The notes beneath the pieces are model-generated. The model was given only the letters and a program-made list of their open reading frames with translations, did not search any database and was not told the origin of the DNA. Positions 5,537-8,887 of a DNA stretch of 8,887 nt are shown here, piece after piece (position 1 is the first letter of the stretch; each line of letters begins with the position of its first letter). Location: assembly GCA_002427055.1 (NCBI GenBank), contig DIPA01000099.1, positions 11,732 through 20,618 on the forward strand, written 5' to 3'. The stretch is from Firmicutes bacterium UBA5500. Lineage in GTDB: Bacteria; Bacillota; UBA994; UBA5500. Position numbers and translations under genes: made by a program.

Positions 5537-7369
5537 TCAAGCAGGGCTTGGTTGCAAATTATTGACTCCCCCGGGGCTGTCGTCCTGAAACAGAGCTTCA
5601 AATTCATCCCGATTCAGCGTTTCCCGCTCTAAAAGCGCCGCCACGATCTTTTCCAGCTTATACCTTTCCTGCTTCAGGATCGATTTGGCACGCTCATAAG
5701 CGCTCTCAACCAGAGTCCTCACTTCCTGGTCTATGATCGCCGCCACCTCTTCGCTGTAATTTCTCTCCCGAGAGATATCGCGTCCTAAAAAGACCTTGTC
5801 CTCATGTCCATGGCCAAATGTCAAAGGCCCAAGTCGTTCGCTCATCCCATATTCAGTGATCATTTTGCGCGCCAGTTTGGTTGCCCTTTCCAGATCGTTT
5901 TGATCGCCTGTGCTGATCTCTTCGAACGCCAATTCTTCTGCAGCTCTTCCGCCCAAAGCGTAAGCCAGATACTCTGTCAGCTCGCTGCGGGTGGTCACAT
6001 GCTTATCTTCCATGGGGAGCACCATGGTGTAACCTCCGGCCATTCCCCTGGAAACGATGCTCACCTTATGCACCGGATCTATTTTCGGCAACTCCTTGGC
6101 CACCAAAGCGTGACCTGCCTCATGATACGCAAAGACCTTTCTATCCTGCTCGCTGATGACGCGAGTTTTCCGCTCCGGGCCCATGATCACTCTGTCGATG
6201 GCCTCTTCGCACTCGTTCATCTCAATGCTCTTTTTCCCCTTGCGGGCGGTCAAGATTGCGGCCTCGTTCATCAAGTTTTCCAGATCCGCTCCGGTAAAGC
6301 CGGGCGTGCGTCTGGCCAGAACAGCTAAATCCACATCTCGGGCCAAAGGTTTATTTCGCGCGTGAATCTTCAGGATGGCCTCCCTGCCGGATACGTCCGG
6401 GTTATCTACAATCACCTGGCGGTCAAAGCGGCCTGGCCGCAGCAGCGCCGGATCTAAAACGTCCGGCCTGTTGGTGGCGGCGACGATGATGATCCCTACA
6501 TTGGGATCGAACCCATCCATCTCCACCAACAACTGGTTCAAAGTTTGTTCTCTCTCATCGTGACCGCCGCCTAAGCCCGCTCCCCGCTGACGTCCCACCG
6601 CATCTATCTCGTCGATGAAAACAATGCAGGGAGAATTTTTCTTGGCAGTCTCAAACAGATCCCGTACCCTGGCCGCACCAACGCCCACAAACATCTCCAC
6701 AAAATCCGAGCCGGAAATGCTAAAAAACGGTACGTCGGCCTGACCAGCGACAGCTCGTGCAAAATACGTTTTACCAGTACCGGGAGGACCAACTAGCAAT
6801 ACACCCTTCGGTATTCTAGCCCCAATTTCTACGAAGCGCTTAGGGGACTGCAAGAACTCTACAATTTCTTGCAGTTCTTCTTTTACTTCCTCATAACCCG
6901 CTACATCGGCAAATGTGATGCGCTTCTTGACTTCGTTATGCAACTTGGCACGACTGCGCCCAAAGCTCATCACCTTGTTACCACCAGCTTGAGACTGCTG
7001 CATCATGAAAAACCAGAATCCCCCAAGCACAGCAAACATCAGCACATATGTGATGAGCGATGTCCACCAAGGAGCTTGAGCTGGATTGCGATAGTCAAAG
7101 TTTGCTACTTTTTCGCGCAAAAGTTTAATAACATCCTCGTCGGTAGGCGGTACAGTAGTACGAAAACTTGTACCATCTTGCAGTTTTCCTGTTACTTCAT
7201 TCCCTACCATCTTGGCTTCAGTAACTAAGCCAGCCTCCACATCGGCATAGAAATTGGCATAGCTAATCTCTTTTACCGTCTGAGCAGTGCCTTGAAACAT
7301 CTGATATAGAGACAAGGCAATTAAGATCAACAGTAGATAAAGGCTAGCTGTGCGAATGTTCTTGTTCAA
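5537..7369 (-). CDS. ftsH: ATP-dependent zinc metalloprotease FtsH
   Basis: FtsH is a hexameric, membrane-anchored AAA+ protease that degrades damaged membrane proteins and unstable regulators. This copy has 610 residues, near the usual 600-650. An N-terminal membrane helix (about 9-25) precedes an extracytoplasmic domain (about 30-98) and a second helix (about 103-122). The AAA+ domain shows Walker A GPPGTGKT (194-201), Walker B IVFIDE (249-254) and the second region of homology from N300 to R317. The protease domain has the zinc motif HEAGH (416-420) and probable third ligand D492 in TGDQND. The start is TTG at 7369; AGGAGAGGGG lies about 12 bases upstream, rather far, and a rare CTG at 7381 would be better spaced. 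Residues 202-212 after Walker A ([11 protein letters not shown]) depart from the usual LLA(K/R)AVAGEA, at the point where codon use changes. Confidence 0.97.
   Translation of the reverse strand: MNKNIRTASLYLLLILIALSLYQMFQGTAQTVKEISYANFYADVEAGLVTEAKMVGNEVTGKLQDGTSFRTTVPPTDEDVIKLLREKVANFDYRNPAQAPWWTSLITYVLMFAVLGGFWFFMMQQSQAGGNKVMSFGRSRAKLHNEVKKRITFADVAGYEEVKEELQEIVEFLQSPKRFVEIGARIPKGVLLVGPPGTGKTYFARAVAGQADVPFFSISGSDFVEMFVGVGAARVRDLFETAKKNSPCIVFIDEIDAVGRQRGAGLGGGHDEREQTLNQLLVEMDGFDPNVGIIIVAATNRPDVLDPALLRPGRFDRQVIVDNPDVSGREAILKIHARNKPLARDVDLAVLARRTPGFTGADLENLMNEAAILTARKGKKSIEMNECEEAIDRVIMGPERKTRVISEQDRKVFAYHEAGHALVAKELPKIDPVHKVSIVSRGMAGGYTMVLPMEDKHVTTRSELTEYLAYALGGRAAEELAFEEISTGDQNDLERATKLARKMITEYGMSERLGPLTFGHGHEDKVFLGRDISRERNYSEEVAAIIDQEVRTLVESAYERAKSILKQERYKLEKIVAALLERETLNRDEFEALFQDDSPGGVNNLQPSPA
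6700..6780. other. Abrupt change in codon use and GC inside ftsH
   Basis: By hand count, about 11 of 20 valine codons are GTA on the 5' side of ftsH (7369 down to about 6740), against about 4 of 30 on the 3' side, where GTG dominates. GC is about 46% over 6781-7320, against roughly 50-60% in most lines sampled to the left. hpt and tilS share the AT-richer style; folB through nadB share the GC-richer one. Confidence 0.6.
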
Positions 7370-7381
7370 GCTTTTCCGCAG

Positions 7382-7404
7382 CCCCTCTCCTAAGAAACAC
7401 TTAG
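7382..7404 (-). promoter_or_regulatory. ftsH ribosome site beside a small inverted repeat
   Basis: CTAAG-TGTTT-CTTAG (7404-7390) runs directly into GAGAGGGG, so the AGGAG core is partly inside a possible 5-bp hairpin. The stem is short and AT-rich, so any effect on translation is uncertain. Confidence 0.3.
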
Positions 7405-7499
7405 TTAATTTATAGCCAGCGCTGATGCACTCATGTTACAGAATTACACATTCTCCACCAACTATTCAGTCTATCAGAGAAAAAGCACTAACTCTCTTA

Positions 7500-7528
7500 A
7501 TTGTAACAAAAGCCAAGTACTGCGACAA
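7500..7528 (-). promoter_or_regulatory. Candidate sigma-A promoter for ftsH
   Basis: On the minus strand, TTGTCG (7528-7523) and TACAAT (7505-7500) are separated by 17 bases, with TG one base before the -10 (extended -10). Matches to consensus are 4/6 and 5/6. It lies 21 bases past the hpt stop and would give a leader of about 125 bases before the ftsH TTG. The rest of this 180-base gap holds short inverted repeats at 7390-7404 and 7440-7454, and no gene. Confidence 0.55.
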
Positions 7529-7549
7529 GCGAAAGGCCTTTTTTCTTCA

Positions 7550-8089
7550 CTATTTGCCGTATATTTCCGGCTTCAAGATGCCTACATCTGGCAAGTGACG
7601 ATACTTCTGAGCAAAGTCAAGTCCGTAACCAACAACAAAGCTATCAGGAATAGTAAACCCTAAATAGTCAGGCTTTAAATCTACCTGACGCCGGGATGGT
7701 TTGTCTAGCAAAGTGCAGATTCTAAGAGACTTAGGTTTACGAGATTGCAGGTTTTCGGCAAGGTACTTGAGAGTCAACCCGGTATCAATAATATCTTCAA
7801 TCACCAATACGTGCCGACCTTCTACACTCTCATCTAGATCCTTCAAAAAGCGTACTACACCTGACGAATGAGTAGCCTTACCATAGCTAGAGACGGAAAT
7901 GCTATCAAGAGTTACATCGATTGTTAGGTGCCTTAGTAGATCGGCAGTGAAGATAATTGCCCCTTTCAAAACGCAGATCGCCAGCAACTCTTGCCCTTCG
8001 TAATCGCTAGAAATTTGCCGCCCCAACTCCGCAACCTTAGCGCTTATCTCTTCTCTTGGTATAAGTATGCTCTCCAAATCCTTATGCAT
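7550..8089 (-). CDS. hpt: Hypoxanthine phosphoribosyltransferase
   Basis: This purine-salvage enzyme joins hypoxanthine (often also guanine) to PRPP, giving IMP or GMP. The protein has 179 residues, typical of the bacterial family. The PRPP-binding signature VLVIEDIIDTGLTL is at 94-107, with the acidic pair E98-D99. LKGAIIF (41-47) forms the loop near the pyrophosphate site, SSYG (67-70) is the flexible-loop motif, K130 (LLDKPSRR) and the block PDSFVVGYGLD (148-158) contact the base. The ATG is preceded by AAAGGGAG with 7 bases of spacing. It follows tilS by 33 bases and lies in the conserved Firmicute order tilS-hpt-ftsH. In B. subtilis, Hpt and FtsH are encoded side by side in this way. Codon use is AT-leaning, like tilS and the 5' part of ftsH. 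Confidence 0.97.
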   Translation of the reverse strand: MHKDLESILIPREEISAKVAELGRQISSDYEGQELLAICVLKGAIIFTADLLRHLTIDVTLDSISVSSYGKATHSSGVVRFLKDLDESVEGRHVLVIEDIIDTGLTLKYLAENLQSRKPKSLRICTLLDKPSRRQVDLKPDYLGFTIPDSFVVGYGLDFAQKYRHLPDVGILKPEIYGK

Positions 8090-8122
8090 GAACTATCTCC
8101 CTTTCTCTGATATCTAGTGTAG

Positions 8123-8887
8123 CTACCGTTTGTATTCTAGACGAAGTAATCGTTCGCTGTTTGAGGTCAGACGCCAGCGGCTATCAAGGCGATAACCTGC
8201 TACCCACACAATTTGCTTTCCACAAACAACAATAGGCACACGCCGGCGCAGTCGCCTATCTAGTTTCACATCAGTAAAGTAATCTTGTAGTTTCTTGCTA
8301 CCGCCCAGCCCCAAAGGGCTAAAAATATCACCGGCCCGCCAGTAGCGAACCTGCAATTGCGACGTGGCAAGAGTCCCTAGATCACAATAAGCAACGTTCG
8401 GATCAGACGAGTAGCCCTCAAACTCAAAAGCAGATAATACACTAGCCACTATTTGCCCGGCACCGTTTGCCAAATCTACAACTCCGGGAATGGGTAATAG
8501 ATGAACTGCCTCGTCTGCCTCAGACTGAGCACTTTCTAAGATAAGTTTATCGTAGCTACGTCTTACCTGCCAGTCAAGCGGCCAACTGGTAACGCTACCT
8601 ACCTCCTGCCTTAACAACCCCAGAGCAGCTTCCACATGCATAAAAGCCAAGTCTTGCGGGCCGCCCGTAAGCTCTTGCCATGCCAAGCGCAAAATGCGCC
8701 GTTGTAGCGCCTGCGGGTAATTCTCCAGCGGCGAGATCTTGAGGAATAAGGAGGTCTCATTTAGGCAACTAACATCAGCAAAAGCAGCTTGCGCTAGCCC
8801 TGCCAAATAGCGGTCTTCCGCTTGTAACACCTTAGCTGTTCGAGCCAATGTCGCTTCTGTTTCCGGGTTGATTGTGCGCAGCAAAGG
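8123..8887 (-). CDS. tilS: tRNA(Ile)-lysidine synthase TilS, C-terminal portion (runs off the right edge)
   Basis: TilS attaches lysine to C34 of the AUA-reading tRNA-Ile, changing both codon reading and charging. About 254 C-terminal residues are visible; the N-terminal PP-loop ATPase domain, with its SGGxDS motif, is outside the window. The visible part begins with PLLRTINPETEATLART, the conserved helix after the catalytic domain. It continues through the linker domain, with YPQALQRRILRLAW near 56-69, and ends with the TilS C-terminal domain: RYWRAGDIFSPLGLGGSKKL, then QDYFTDVKLDRRLRRRVPIV and IVWVAGYR. These lysine- and arginine-rich motifs bind the tRNA acceptor. The first in-window TTG (8884) is an internal leucine codon, not a start. 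The gene ends with TAG 33 bases before hpt. Confidence 0.95.
   Translation of the reverse strand, partial: PLLRTINPETEATLARTAKVLQAEDRYLAGLAQAAFADVSCLNETSLFLKISPLENYPQALQRRILRLAWQELTGGPQDLAFMHVEAALGLLRQEVGSVTSWPLDWQVRRSYDKLILESAQSEADEAVHLLPIPGVVDLANGAGQIVASVLSAFEFEGYSSDPNVAYCDLGTLATSQLQVRYWRAGDIFSPLGLGGSKKLQDYFTDVKLDRRLRRRVPIVVCGKQIVWVAGYRLDSRWRLTSNSERLLRLEYKR

Noticed and set aside
7409..7414. TATAAA (minus strand) as a second -10 for ftsH
   Set aside because: No -35-like hexamer occurs at 16-19 bases upstream, and the site at 7500-7528 is better.
7531..7545. AAAGGCCTTTTTT as an intrinsic terminator
   Set aside because: The palindrome has no loop, and the T run lies on the plus strand, where no gene ends. 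It cannot serve hpt.
1..8887. CRISPR arrays, tRNA genes, insertion sequences, prophage or defence genes
   Set aside because: I saw no regularly spaced repeats, cloverleaf sequences, transposase motifs or terminal repeats. The genes are all core metabolic or housekeeping types.

Overview
The window is a densely packed, single-strand stretch of bacterial chromosome. All ten genes lie on the minus strand, so they are read from the right edge to the left: tilS (3' part only), hpt, ftsH, folB, a Rossmann/DUF2520 gene, panB, panC, panD, nadA and nadB (5' part only). The order tilS-hpt-ftsH, strong AGGAGG-type Shine-Dalgarno sites, sigma-A-like promoter candidates and moderate GC point to a Bacillota (Firmicutes) genome, most likely a Clostridia-type lineage. 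The genus cannot be told from the sequence. No mobile element, CRISPR array, tRNA or rRNA was seen, and no gene-free stretch exceeds 300 bases; the longest are 180 bases before ftsH and 118 bases before the DUF2520 gene.

Right part (about 5537-8887): a housekeeping block with tRNA-Ile lysidine synthetase, hypoxanthine phosphoribosyltransferase and the membrane AAA+ protease FtsH. FtsH starts with TTG after a 180-base gap that holds a good extended -10 promoter candidate. Base composition and codon use change abruptly inside ftsH, near 6720-6745. The tilS, hpt and ftsH 5' side is about 46-47% GC and rich in GTA, CTA and TTA. The ftsH 3' side and everything to its left is richer in GC and prefers GTG and CTG. 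This looks like a recombination seam or an assembly join.

Middle part (about 4187-5519): folB (dihydroneopterin aldolase) follows ftsH with its ribosome site overlapping the ftsH stop. Its usual catalytic tyrosine is a threonine. Next come a leader with two hairpins, the second shaped like an intrinsic terminator placed just before the ribosome site, and a DUF2520 gene.

Left part (1-4190): panB, panC and panD overlap one another and, with the DUF2520 protein as a possible ketopantoate reductase, could form a complete pantothenate pathway. Then come nadA and nadB for quinolinate synthesis, overlapping by ATGA. A promoter candidate with a perfect palindrome over its -10 and start region lies between panD and nadA, so the NAD branch may have its own control. 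PanD and NadB both consume L-aspartate, so the block links two aspartate-fed cofactor routes (CoA and NAD).
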